Assembly (NCBI GenBank): GCA_018389105.1
Contig: JACATO010000091.1
Coordinates: 992,001-1,056,000, forward strand
DNA length: 64,000 nt
From: Nautilus pompilius
Taxonomy: Eukaryota; Mollusca; Cephalopoda; Nautilida; Nautilidae
Reading direction: 5' to 3'
Shown here: piece after piece, positions 52,741 to 64,000 of the stretch
Position numbering within the stretch: position 1 is the stretch's first letter
Layout: every line of letters starts with the position of its first letter
The notes under the pieces: generated by a model
Databases searched by the model: none
Told to the model about the DNA's origin: nothing
Seen by the model: only the letters and a program-made list of their open reading frames with translations
Translations under genes and position numbers: made by a program

Positions 52741-55550
52741 GTTGAACAGCTACCACTGGACAAGACGACACACTGGGCTCCCGCTCCACCTACAGTGTTG
52801 TCAGGTTCATGTGTGGATAATGATGTAACGGACCCATAGTTTCGCGGCTGGCCGCGTGGTGTTGGTGGCGCCACTGGCTGTTTGTTTGCATCACCGATGC
52901 AAGTAGCGGAGTGTAAGCAAAGGCGTACTACAGTGTTCTACTGTCCTATACCATACGTATGTAGCGGTATCATCATGGTGCCATGCTATGTAAACTATTA
53001 ATATCTTACAGTAGTTCAGTACTTTCCCATGTAAAAACGACCAATAAGAGAAAAAGAAATGTTACCAATGAAGTTGCAAGAATTAGTGAAAATAATCTTC
53101 AGTGACACTCCATGGAATTATAAATTCTTTTATTTCAACCATGATAAATACTTTAAACTGTTGGTCTGCTGGCTGTCTGTGAGGCTCCAATGATGTAACT
53201 TTAAAGATGTTCCACAAAATACTGACAGAGTATGTAACTAACAATTTTTATCACTGTAATTGTTTGTAAAGAATCCATCTGCATAATGACTTGGTTCATG
53301 ACTGGTATGTTCCTGATCCTGTTCTGTAACTTGAGTGTCTCAGAAAATGTTCACACTTTTTGGTTTTCCTTTGGTACATTTCTAGAACCTAGATGATGTG
53401 ATTTTAGCAGAGTAAACATATCCTAGTTTCTTTTGATAGTCTTGGTCAGAGTACTTTGATGTAGGCATCCTTACAATCATTTCATTAGCTGACTACTACT
53501 CTTTAATATTTAAATAGAATTGTAACTGGGTTATTAAAAAAAGCATTACAAGTTTAGCTGAGCGTGTATAACCTGTACCGGCTTTTAGTTTTTTGCTGCT
53601 TATCTTTTGTCTAGTGTATATATACATATATATATATATAAAGCTCATGGTTCTGTTTGGTAACTATGTGGGCTTACATTCCCAACTACTCGTCAGTATT
53701 TGTTAAAGTTGCCAAAGGAAGAATTTTTATTTTGCTTTGTGCAGATCTACGGCTGGGCCTGACACTAGATTAGCAAGTCAGCTACTGCCACCACAGAACT
53801 CCCGATGTGCCTACCAAAACTCTTGGGAGGAAAACCACTCGGCCAGTTTTTTTTTTTTTTTTTGGCGAGTCTGTCAAATCGAGCCGTCTCTGACAAGGAT
53901 TTGACTTAAGCAGTTTGATGGTGTAATCCCAGTCTAACGCTTCAGCAAGTTACAAACCGACGGACATTTTTGACCATATTTTGGAATTTGTTACACGTGG
54001 GCTTACTTACAGCACGACCCGTACTGGGCTGGCTTAGATCTCAGAGAGATTTCCTAACCCAGCCGGCAGCATGTAATACAATCGTTTTGAATGGGGAAAA
54101 AAATTTTTTTACACGTTTAAAAAATTAACAAGCAAACAGTTATTTGGGCAAATAGTTCACGGTGAAATATTTGTTATTGTTATATTATTTTTTTATTTTA
54201 ACAAATGTATGTATATTGGATTCCACTGCCCCAATATCTGGGCTTCACTGTTATTTCCTGCTCAACACAACACCGACGACGAGACTGTAATATTTTTTTA
54301 GTGTTGTTTTCTATGCTGTACAGAGTTAGAGAAGGGTATTGTTTGAGCAGCACCTTTTACGCCAGTGAGACTTGTCTCTTTGGCAATCTATCCATTGAAA
54401 CGCATTATCTTCGAGCCACGTTTTTCTGAAGTTAGTCCTCCCCCCCTTCCCTTTTTTTTTTTAACTTTAAAACTTGGGGCCTTGTTATCGAAGCTTCTGC
54501 AGTCGCAGTGGGATGAGTGGGTTTGTTTCGTAATAATGAAAGCATCACCTCACTGGTTAACATCTCGTGCTGGAGGGCTCTAGTACGATTCCCACTCTAC
54601 CAGTTGGTCCCCCCCCCCATGTGGTTTTTCTCCAGGTTTCTTCCTACACTTAAAACGAAAGAGTTCTACTAGGGATTTTCCCTGAAGTTGAAAGTGACAG
54701 GGGACTAGAAACTTGCTCTTAAGGGATAACCCAGGCACTACACATTCCCTTGTAGAGACTGGTATCTGACACACTTTATATTCTTGACTTATAGTAAATG
54801 ATCCTGGTTAATTGAAAACCCACAGGAATATTTAGTTTTTAGTTAAAAAGAATCTGTTGCATAACTGTCCTGGCTGTTAACACTGGTTGCCCAGTTCTCT
54901 CTCTCTGTCTGCCATCCTATAAATGAAGCATCGTTCTGTGTACATATTGTAAATACAAGTAGTGGTCTTGTTTTCGCCAAAGCGACTGTTTGCAAGCAAC
55001 TAGTGTACAAATCTGTAGATACTGTAGACTGAGGTTACTACTTACCCCCTCCTCTTTTATTTCTCTGTAGATAAACTACTTGTTAACATAATTACTCTCT
55101 GACCGGTCTGGTCTGCTGCCTGTTGTACCACTGTAGACTGTTGAATGAACACGGCGGCACTGTTGTACACTGAAGCTGGTTTTCTACCAGCCTCTTTATA
55201 ATAAAAAAAAACCCAAACGAAACATTGAAATTCAAACTTTTGTCTGTCTTCATTTGGGGCTGTCCAGACTCCCACCATTTTTGTTTTTTAAAGCAACAAC
55301 TAACAGCTGTCACTTGTAGCCTGAAGCATCTCGTCTTGTGATGCTGATTTTAATGGTCTACGGGAAACAAAATATTCACCATCTAAATAGGAAGTTGGTG
55401 CTTACTGTCTTATATGTAAGAGCTGATTACTTGGTGGGATTACCTGCTTTTAAGAGAGCTGGGTTGTTGCCTGACCAATGACAGCGTATGATCTGAGGAG
55501 TTGGAACAGGTGTTATGAGTGTGCAAGGACCTCGAAGCTGTCCCCTCTCC
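52741..55550. other. intergenic sequence downstream of CACHD1
   Basis: No gene recognised. Contains a TA run near 53620-53640, several homopolymer tracts and the possible SINE head at 54555. Confidence 0.5.
54555..54780 (+). repeat. possible tRNA-derived SINE
   Basis: CACTGGTTAACATCTCGTGC, then GTACGATTCCCACTCTACCA resemble A and B boxes of a tRNA promoter at normal spacing, followed by a non-tRNA body. Not a functional tRNA, as no closing acceptor stem is evident. Confidence 0.35.
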
Positions 55551-56850
55551 TGTTACGGGAAACCCTGGAACACCACTGACAATAGGACTGCGCTGCAGCC
55601 ATGACTAAGCTTATTACACCCTGCAGTTGTCTTCAAATAACTAGTATCATATTTGGAAATGCTGCTGAACAACGCAATAGTGAGCTTTTGTTCCACAAAG
55701 GTCATGGATAATTCATCATTTATCTCTCTCTCTCTTATCATGCAGATTTCCAGGTGCTGAACAGCAGTGAGTGGATGTGATGGGATAGTGTGTGCATGTA
55801 GAATCTGAAAGTCTGCCTGCACTGGAGCAGCAGCACCACCACGACACCGTTCTGTTTGTAGCTCCCTGGTCCTTTTTTTTGGTAAACCCTTTTCTTTTCT
55901 TTTTGTAAATCTAAAACATTTCAATGCAGAAATACATCCATCCAGGAGGGGGAATCTGAGGCGGATTGCTGTACACCCAGATCCCTTTAGCTGGTAGCCA
56001 TATCTGACTTTCATATTTTGCCCTTATCAGCAAAATATGGCTTCAGTTGGGAATAATTAGAATTTTTGATAGATTCTGATAATCACTGAGAGCTGACTTA
56101 GCAGCAGCTAGTGGCATCTGAACTTGTTCAGAATCATTCCACTGTTACAGCAGTTGAGACTCGGACCGTCCTCTTACCGCTTGACACTTAATTCCCCATT
56201 AACAACTATAAGTGATGCAACGAGTGGGGAAAATAGTAATTCATTGTTCGCATTTAGCCACCACCTCTTTTAGGATATAATCTGAAAGGTGAGGTGTAGA
56301 TGACCTGCACCCCCTGGGACTTGGACCTGTAGCTCACAGGTAAATAAACCTCAGGTATTTTTTTAATGTTGCCAATTACATAGAACTGATGTACGAAAAG
56401 ATATGGTCCCAAACCACCAGTGAATGAGCAGCATGGGGTCACTGAAGTTTACATCATAGGATGCAGCAGCTCAAAGTAGAGGTTAATTTTTAAAAAAATG
56501 TTTGAGTGCAACAACAATCTCTGCAGATGTCATTTTTTGTCTGAATAAAACAAGCAGCTAATTCTGGGGGAATGGAGCTGTTGGTATTCATGGCAGCGGC
56601 TCCCATGATTTCTGTTTTATGAAGTCCGTTGGTGATGGAGAGGGATTCGCGCTCCAGTAAACAGCAGCAGTCAGTTTTGGTGAAGTTGTTTGCCGTTACT
56701 CATTCGGTTCTCCCAAAATAGTTTGATGCCTGTTCACACCGATGCTGAGCGGCTGCAGTAGCTTGGTCATCACCCCCACAAGAGATGATGAGCGAAATGG
56801 TATTAATCTTCTGAAGCTGCTATGTTCTCAAATCCATAACCAATATTGAT
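55551..56850. other. unassigned sequence
   Basis: A 153-codon minus-strand frame (55553-56014) and a 62-codon one (56254-56442) are open, but neither matches a family I know or shows convincing splice sites. Short minus-strand pieces near 56520-56620 (for example MGAAAMNTNSSIPPELAACF) look protein-like and may belong with the next feature. Confidence 0.3.
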
Positions 56851-56859
56851 TTTTGAATG

Positions 56860-57480
56860 TGGACTTTAAAAAATGTGCCTTTGGGGAACTTCTCTAAAGA
56901 TCACCATGGGGTGGTGGTCACTTCCCAGATGTGACTCAGAGCACACGTGAAGTTGTCCAGCTGTATACAGTGCTGGTTCCTCTGCTCTCTATCGTCCTGT
57001 CCACAGGCAGTGAAAACAAAGTCGTACTTGCAGCTATTGATGTCATCCTCATGTATCTTTGTTTGAGCGAACTCCCTGAAGCTGCTCAGCTTCTCTTCAA
57101 AGCCCTGCTGGTAACATCTGTGATACTGTTGAGCTGCTCCTGCATCATAGACCTTCCAGGTGTCTTCAATTTATCTATGAACTCTGCTGTATCCTCCTTG
57201 CTGCTGACATCAGAATCTGTACTTTATTCACTTGACATTTAGGGAAGAAAAGTTTAATTTCCCTTGACATCAGAATGTGGCTGGTTAGTTTGTTTTTTTT
57301 ATTTTTTGGTGTAAAATGTTCTATTCTATGCTTGTCTTTATTTTCCGACTGATGGTGCTCGGTTGGGCCATCTTTTTTTTTTTATGTTTGATCATGATCT
57401 TGTCCAGCTGCTCCATATCTGCACCAAAGCTTCCTTTAATTCCATCATATTGGTGGGACAAGCATGGTCTTAGCTAATGA
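56860..57480 (-). pseudogene. coding-like but frame-broken minus-strand stretch, unidentified
   Basis: Three pieces in different frames read like protein: FGADMEQLDKIMIKHKKKK, then SDVSSKEDTAEFIDKLKT, then AGAAQQYHRCYQQGFEEKLS continuing for about 75 codons through KYDFVFTACGQDDREQRNQH to ALSHIWEV. Amino-acid composition is balanced and charged, unlike neighbouring AT-rich frames. The piece-to-piece shifts suggest a decayed retrocopy or, less likely, exons with unrecognised introns. The family is unknown to me. Confidence 0.4.
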
Positions 57481-58599
57481 TTCAGATTAACATCAGGGTT
57501 CTAAAGTATCCGGAGAAGAAACTGAACACCTTGATGGTGTGGCATCTAGCACCATCATCCTAAATGCACACCGAATCTCAAGGTGCAGTGGTAGCAGATA
57601 AATCTTTAAAATGGCTATGTACCTGGCAGATTCAGATGTCTTTTACCATACCAGATTGCAACCTATGCTATTATGATACTCTAGGCTTGAAGGCCATTGT
57701 CAGGTATTCTCCAAACCCAGGTGTAGCCTCAAACGTGTGCTACTAATAGAGCACAATACTTCAGGGTCTTGCCAAACTTTTAAAAAAAGTCTTATTGGAC
57801 AGAAAGGGCAACTTCCAGGCTACATGCCCTTTGTAGCTAAGTTAGTTGGACCATCTTTGGGCTCATTCATGTTGCATGTGGTGGATCTTTTGTCACTTAT
57901 TTGTCTACTTCATTAATAAACAAGACATTCCCAAAGACTAAGGAATGAATCATTAACCACCTTAATAGTTACAAGCAACCATTAACATCAACAAGTCTCC
58001 AAAGAGTGTTAAATATCCATTCAGTCACAATCAACTGCATTTGTTGGTAATTTATTCCAATTGTTTAGCTGGGCTGGAATCATAGCCAATTTATAATTAT
58101 GACTGCTGGTATTAGTAACTATCAAAAGCTGAAAAATTTTGACCACGAACACACTCAAAATCCCTATTAGATTAACGTTCTAGTAAATCAATATTCTTTC
58201 TCAAATGAGGGCTTTTAAACCTGTCTGATGATTCATCCTCTGTACAAATTCTAAGTTTCCCCAAATTTCACCTTTTAGTTTTGGGGCTATTCTTGGTTGA
58301 GTCTGAATTGATCCAGTTTAATGCTGCTTATGGCAGTGGCCATCGGTTACATGCAAGACAGCTAGTCATCCAGCTTCTCCCTCTTAAGATAAAAGTGACA
58401 AGGTATTCCCATCCCCAGACACCAAGAGAGAGGGGTTATCAGTCCCCAACTATCCTTTAGCTTAGCTGAGCGCTCACCAGTCCCTGCCGTGATACCCCCT
58501 CAATCAGATGTCCTGATGCTGGTTTCCAGTGTTTTTCCAGCATTCCTATAGCGCCAACTGGGGGAAAAAAAAAATGCTCCATCTTTGCCCTTTTGCCTC

Positions 58600-58815
58600 A
58601 ATTTCCATACTTACCTCTTCTATAGTCTTCCCTTGGAACTATTAACTCTATTAACAAAATTTGCTTTGATGATTTGACCAGATGATGAAATCCAGGTCCA
58701 GTCATCAGTGTGTCCCCTTTAGCTTTCTCAGGTACTTCTCCCTCTTTAACAATGAACATAACCAAACATGTTTTAAGCCACATTAAACTAATATTAACTG
58801 AAATGGCTTCCTTCA
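58600..58815 (-). mobile_element. retroelement ORF fragment
   Basis: The minus-strand frame contains VKSSKQILLIELIVPREDYR, close to the (Q)VxLIELTVPWE motif of a widespread invertebrate LINE-associated ORF. Before it is TLMTGPGFHHL. The fragment is bounded by an acceptor-like ttgttaaag and a donor-like AGAG/gtaagt, which may be chance. Downstream sequence to about 58380 may be part of the same copy. Confidence 0.45.
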
Positions 58816-59518
58816 ATAGAATATTTAGAAAAGGTTAAGTTAGAATCCTGAGAAAAGTGATAAAGGAAAGAGACTAGAATTCCCCACAATGCAATGTTAC
58901 AAAAGTTCACACCTGTCTTTGCTTCAATGAAGATATCCTGGACAGTGCAACATTACGTATAATTTCAGAAAACATTGTGTCACCTGCAGCCACGAAGCCA
59001 CATTTGCTGGTTGTATCATCGAGTGTGGTGAAACTCCGCTCCACCACCATCACAAATGCAATGGCTCTATGTACCGCTGAAGTCATATCGTATAATAATA
59101 ATAAAATTGAGATGGGCAGAACGGAAAAACTCTTAAGATTGTGCCACTACAGTTCATGGAAGATTTGTTTACAGAATTCTAAAAGTGCAAAAAAATAAAA
59201 ACAATGCAAGGTAACTGGCAGCCGTCATCAGTCAGACCACCACCAATCATCCCACAATGGCGGCTTTCTCAATTTTTCAGCAACGAAGATACGATTACCC
59301 CCCTTCCAATACCAAAATTTTTTGAATGAATGAATGAGGTAGTGGGCTTTCAACTTAGTAGATACAGAATTTAATTAAGCTTTCTAAAATTAATGTGTAT
59401 ATCTTGGTGGGGGGGAGGGAAGCACCTCTTCCTCCGCCGATGCCTTTAACAAAGTGCTCCCAAGTCAGACCTGGAGAGTGAGCCAAAAGAAAATTAACGC
59501 TGTTGATCTGCAGATTTC

Positions 59519-59660
59519 TTAAGTGACTCCCTCGTGGCGAGAGCCTCTGGCATTATGGCCATAGCAAGAATGACTGGACATGGCTAGGACCCGAGTGGCC
59601 CCTGCCAGAACATCAGCAAAAGTGGGACCCGCCTGATCCAGCTCAGACGAAAGTTGAGTT
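59519..59660 (-). CDS. candidate terminal exon of an unidentified minus-strand gene
   Basis: The acceptor on the minus strand is ttgcttttcag. Phase 2 gives TQLSSELDQAGPTFADVLAG, then ATRVLAMSSHSCYGHNARGS and RHEGVT, then TAA. The 47-codon frame has balanced composition and higher GC than its surroundings. Function unknown. Entry phase does not match the end of the candidate exon at 60618-60742, so an exon may lie between, or these are not one transcript. Confidence 0.45.
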
Positions 59661-60617
59661 CTGAAAAGCAAATTTCAAGCAAAACATGAAAGTTGCAATA
59701 AAGAAACAACTGATTTTATTAAGTGTCTTCTTAATCCAGAGCTTTCAATAACTTTAGATTTTCTTTTCTCCCTAATCAGGTCTAAAGAATTTACCCCGGT
59801 TTCTAAATATCACTAGCGGTCTTCTCTACTTGCATGATGAGACCAATGACACGGGATAATAAATAGGGAGAGTCTCTTCTCATGAACATCGTAGACATCC
59901 TTTTGTAGCTGACTAGGAGGAAATCATCACGATGACAATGACAGCAGCAAATGTCAACCTCAGGTACTGATGCAATAAGATTGTAAAGATGAAAGGAAGA
60001 TCATGCCGAGTGAGTGGGAAAATTTTAAATTAGATTTTTGTTAAGATCAGTCTGGGTTTGTTATGGTTACTTTGGGTAATGAAGACATTTTCTACTGTGT
60101 CCACTGTGGTGTGAATGTGAACTACTGTGAGACTTCAAGCCTTGGTATCTAAAATTTCAAACCAAGCAAACTGCTACTACAACTAATGTTGATGTTGATG
60201 ATGATGATGATGACAATAAAGCTACTGGCGACTCGGCAAAACATAATCTCAAACAATCTAGAAAATGTATTCAGGCTGCCATTTCGCAAACGACCATGTG
60301 ACATTGAAAATGAAATCAAATATTAAATAAGTGGATGAACAATTAAATTAATAGCGTGTACATGGTGCTGGCATCAGTAATAATGTCTGATTAATCTTTT
60401 CACAATATTATTAGGCTTCCAAACGTTCACCTGTCTGAAATGAACAGAACATTTTCTCAGTATTTCCTTTCTGAAGCACATAAACCTCTCTATAAACGAA
60501 CACACTTTTTAAAAACATTTCAGGCTGCTAGTCCGACATGCCTCCGTCTGTAACAATCAGGCTTTTAAAACATTCCTTTCTACTGTTGCTGAAACCTGTC
60601 GGAAGCTTTTTTCTTAC

Positions 60618-60742
60618 TATTAAGTTTTACACATTTCTCAACAGACTCCCTGACGCTGGCAACAATTTTGGAAATAATTGGCCGAATTGCAAATTTCTCT
60701 TCCTCAGCCGTAGAAGAGTCTCTCAAGGTTAGATGGCAAGAA
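60618..60742 (-). CDS. candidate internal exon, minus strand, unidentified
   Basis: Bounded by a tgtttag acceptor and a gtaaga donor. Encodes SCHLTLRDSSTAEEEKFAIR, then PIISKIVASVRESVEKCVKL, a predicted charged helix. The frame also stays open for 14 codons past the donor. Not recognised. Confidence 0.35.
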
Positions 60743-60794
60743 CTAAACATTCTCTCTGCCAACATCCAAGCATTTTCGTGGACTGCCACTCAGG

Positions 60795-60997
60795 GTAACC
60801 TGTGCCTGCAGTACAAACTAATCCAAGTGACAGAAGTCTGTCTGACAGGGGGAATAAATGCACCTAGAAAGAAACTGCGCACTGTAAACAGTCCACATGC
60901 CACTACGACAAGCAAGTGCACCAGAATACCACGGACACACCAAAGCCACACCGATTTTGAAGCATGTTTTCTAGACTCAGTCAGTGGCTGTAACTGC
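60795..60997 (-). CDS. candidate minus-strand exon encoding a membrane helix
   Basis: From an acceptor-like gatgacatgcag the frame reads LQPLTESRKHASKSVWLWCV and RGILVHLLVVVACGLFTVRS, a plausible single transmembrane helix with a basic N-side, then FFLGAFIPPVRQTSVTWISL and a stop. Family unknown; could be a chance frame. Confidence 0.3.
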
Positions 60998-61938
60998 ATG
61001 TCATCAGGAGGTGGCCGGGCAGGCCTTTAATGCCACATGACGAATGCCTACAGCAATGTTGGAGCTGCAGTTAGATATCAATGTAATTTAAAGAGCAGTA
61101 AATTCCCGAGGGTACCGTTAAATACCCAGAACACTTAAAACTCCGTCTTTAATCAAAGCAAGTTACCTTCCAAAATGAAATTAAAGCTACTAAAGAAATT
61201 TTGGACCGTTAACAGATGGATCTGATCATCTTTAGCTTGAAATTGGTAAAGCACCCAGCTAAAATCCAAACATAATTCCAAGATGATTTAAGATCACAAT
61301 GGATGAAACTAACTTTATTATAAACAACCTTTCTGCGCCGAGAAGATAAACTTAGAAGTATTCCAGATACTCCACCTACACTAACTGAATGATCAATCAC
61401 TTTTCTTTTACCATTTTAAACTATTCCAACATTGGTATTATCATCATCATCATTATGCTATGAATTTTGTCAAAAACAGGAAACTATTTGATTTGGTGAC
61501 ACAGTGTCACGGTGAACAATCAGGTAATTAAAAAAAACTTCTCAAATTTAAAACTCTTTCTTTAACTCGCCTAGCAAAACATCCATCCATCAAAGTTGGC
61601 TGCATCGCTAATTAAAATACTGTCAAGAAAAAGCACTTCAAATATTTCATGCTTTTAAGATCGATTAACTAATTGTATAAACTTGCACAATCTGCAGGTC
61701 AAAGTGATACTAAATCCTGGCTGTCACTGCACATCTTCCTGAACAATGTCAGTCACAAAGCAGGTGCAAGCATCAGTAGAATTTCCACTGAGAAACAGAA
61801 GCTCTCTCGTGAGTCTGCTCGCTGGTGGGTTTACTCCATCTGAAGAGGTGGTGAACATGGCTAATCACCCTCGCAGTCAACACCACAGTGGTCATGTCAC
61901 AACCGTGCACTTTTCCGTCAAAAGTAATATGCCACCAT

Positions 61939-62025
61939 TAAGCATATTCTTTCTTGTGTTTCCTGCCCGTTTTGCGAACTTCTTTGGTCAACATTTCTTC
62001 CATCGGCGAATTGCGGACAATACCC
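61939..62025 (-). CDS. candidate terminal exon, minus strand, unidentified
   Basis: The acceptor is tttccccacag on the minus strand. The phase-0 frame reads GIVRNSPMEEMLTKEVRKTG, then RKHKKEYA and TAA. A strong acceptor and a basic C-terminus are the only support; another phase is also open. Confidence 0.35.
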
Positions 62026-62619
62026 TGTGGGGAAATGATTTTAAAAGAAAATGAAACACCACCTTTCTAATTTTGAGTTTCGCTCTTGGCCTGATGATGA
62101 CCAACAATTCCCAGCCTTCTGTTGGCAGACATCTAAAGTGTGGCTTTTTCATCTTGTGATTTAAGCCTGCTGATAAGTCCTCACCACAGGGCATGCATGA
62201 CAATCAAGGATAACCATACAGTGACCTTGGTTGGTACCAATGGCTCAATTCCAAGAAGCCAGGCAAGTCTGCACACATCACTATCCATTACAGAGATAAA
62301 TAGAACAAAATGGAAGCATCTTTCCAGCAATATAATACAAACAGAACCCAGGAAAAGCAAAAATAATCACAGACAGAAGCTTACAATACAATCATTATGT
62401 ACAAATTTACACAATAATATTTTTAACATGCACTTTGTAGTTATTTCATCTTGTCTATAGATAATATATACACACACAGAGAGAGAAATACTGTACACCT
62501 CATTGAGTCTAATGGGTTCACTGGCTAGAACAACTTATCAGAGGTCATCTGCAACTGACTGTTTTCACTGGTCCCCAAGCATGGAATGTCTGCACAGCTT
62601 CTTTCCTGGCCAACTGACC

Positions 62620-62721
62620 CTAGTACAAAGGCTGCATTCCTTTTTCTTCAAATTCTGCCCAAGCATCGTTCAGTTCCATGAAGATCATACGAGCAATGCC
62701 TTCACGAGGAGAGCCAGCCAA
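62620..62721 (-). CDS. candidate terminal exon, minus strand, unidentified
   Basis: The acceptor is ctgaatttttgcag on the minus strand. The phase-0 frame reads LAGSPREGIARMIFMELNDA, then WAEFEEKGMQPLY and TAG. It looks strongly coding (helical, charged, no low complexity). No convincing donor precedes the stop. Not recognised. Confidence 0.5.
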   Translation of the reverse strand: MAGSPREGIARMIFMELNDAWAEFEEKGMQPLY

Positions 62722-63877
62722 CTGCAAAAATTCAGAAGAATCGGTGGGTCACCAAACGCAGTTGACCTGGGCCAAATTTGGCCTCGCGCGCACGATGAGA
62801 GCCCGCTTTCGTGTCTGAAATGCACACCAACACAACTACCACATTCCAAATCTAAAAAAGCTGGTCTGATGCACCAGCCAAAGGTGAACAGATTTCTGCC
62901 AAACTGAATAACCAATAAAAAGGGAGATAGCCTGTCTTATTTCATGTGTTGTCTTAGAAAAAAAGTAAGAGCTCTCAGCATCTGAAAAGCTTTTAGACTG
63001 CCATGTATTTTGTTACTCAAAATGCTATGGTGGTGCAGATAATGAGAGCATCAGTCATACGCTGAAGAGAAACTAGCACATTCTGAAAGCCTGCTCCTCT
63101 TGGAAAGTGGCTGTGGTTTCATCTACATGGACAGGCACATGAAACCTAGAACTTGCACCTACATTTTTCATGCTTCATAAATAAGTTAACCCAATTCATT
63201 TTTTTTTAATTATCTATCTATTACTTTTTTTTTTTTTTTTTTACATAAATATAAGGGATTTATTTCAAAATCAACAGGAACATGACATTAATCGCCAGAA
63301 TCCTACAGGTGATATTTAAGAGTGTAGAGATGAACCGGACAGTGTAAAAAAAAAAAAAAAAGTGAATTTAGCAATAAAATTAGAACTTCACATTATAACA
63401 TTCAACAAACCCAGGTGCCATTTTGTTTTACAGAGTATTTGAAGGTGTACCAGGCTACAAGCGGACCTATTTAATACCTGTAATACTCTCCTCTCTCTCT
63501 TTTTTTTTTTTAAAGAACTTTATCATTAATTCCAAGGAAATTTCAGTAAATTTAGATGTTTTGCACTTCACAAATGGCTGTGAGTACCACCACAACTCTC
63601 CAGTCAAGAAGGCTACAAACTCCACATGTCATAGTTGTGCAAGATGCTACTGTATATAGCATTCATATGGACTGTAACATCACAGCCTTTTCTACTTTCA
63701 TCACAGAAAAGCTCAAAACCATAAGGCAGGAAGGGGTCCCAGAGGGTCAGAAACAGAATGTTTAATTGTTTCTACAGATTTGGTAGTTTGTAATTAGAGA
63801 TTTTAGCAATGAAACTGAAACATGGACGGTAACATGGTAAAACAATGAAGATGCTCAGTGAGGCCCCTTCAGGGTGC
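62722..63877. other. unassigned sequence
   Basis: A CpG-rich patch lies near 62780-62820. A 20-T run at 63224-63242 and a 16-A run near 63347 are present. No gene or element recognised. Confidence 0.4.
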
Positions 63878-63961
63878 CTACCCTGGTGGTGGATGGTTGG
63901 TCATGTAATGTACTGCTCTGCAAAGCTCTCTGGTTTCTTCTTCTTCTTCTTCTGTATCAGT
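63878..63961 (-). CDS. weak candidate terminal exon, minus strand
   Basis: After ccacaccagcag the frame reads TDTEEEEEETRELCRAVHYM, then TNHPPPG and TAG. The Glu run is a GAA microsatellite, and the frame is also open upstream of the acceptor, so this is doubtful. Confidence 0.2.
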   Translation of the reverse strand, partial: TDTEEEEEETRELCRAVHYMTNHPPPG

Positions 63962-64000
63962 CTGCTGGTGTGGCTTCTGTGTACAGTACAGCTACAGGTA

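Noticed and set aside
54540-54610. Functional tRNA gene
   Set aside because: A- and B-box-like sequence only; no complete cloverleaf with paired acceptor stem could be drawn.
55553-56014. 153-codon minus-strand open frame
   Set aside because: No known motif, Cys/Lys-rich scattered composition and no clear splice or initiation context; kept only as unassigned.
62503-62907. 134-codon plus-strand open frame
   Set aside because: Antisense to the better supported minus-strand candidate exon at 62620-62721; no match known.

Overview
This is eukaryotic nuclear DNA, AT-rich, with spliced genes, long introns, many simple repeats and decayed transposons from several families. The main gene encodes an animal protein. 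The transposon set (a CR1/L2-like LINE with a PHD-type finger, mariner, Tc1, Tigger, pogo and an EPM2AIP1/GTF2IRD2-like hAT) suggests an invertebrate, most likely a mollusc. That species-level placement is inference. The gene identification is firm.

Most of the window (about 11.7 to 49.4 kb, + strand) is one multi-exon gene, the orthologue of CACHD1 (VWFA and cache domain-containing protein 1, an alpha2delta-like protein). I resolve 26 coding exons. Every junction has AG/GT borders and all 25 exon-exon phases agree. Together they give about 1,128 residues: the end of the VWA_N region, a VWA domain, two Cache-type regions, a Cys-rich juxtamembrane segment, one transmembrane helix and a cytoplasmic tail with a stop codon. 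The signal peptide and roughly the first 150 residues are not found and probably lie upstream of the window. The transmembrane exon (46156-46385) is one nucleotide short, which shifts the frame just before the membrane helix. This is either an assembly indel or a real truncating allele.

Layout: 1-11.7 kb is intron holding a dispersed direct repeat and a dead hAT element. At 11.7 kb is the first visible exon, whose coding frame lacks an ATG. At 11.9-25.6 kb is a long intron with a LINE 5' fragment carrying a PHD finger and a 2A-like motif. At 25.6-43.1 kb are 23 closely spaced exons with a Tc1 remnant, an oligopyrimidine tract, a deleted Tigger and a 43-bp minisatellite in the introns. At 43.1-49.4 kb are the last two exons, separated by an intron with an almost full-length but inactive mariner. 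From 49.4 kb comes the 3' UTR and flank, then a dead pogo-like element at 51.3-52.7 kb. At 55-64 kb is sparse sequence with several minus-strand coding-like segments (59.5-62.7 kb, possibly 63.9 kb) that look like exons of a second, unidentified gene, a coding-like but frame-broken stretch at 56.9-57.5 kb, and a retroelement scrap at 58.6-58.8 kb.

I found no rRNA, CRISPR, operon or other prokaryotic feature, and no confident tRNA.
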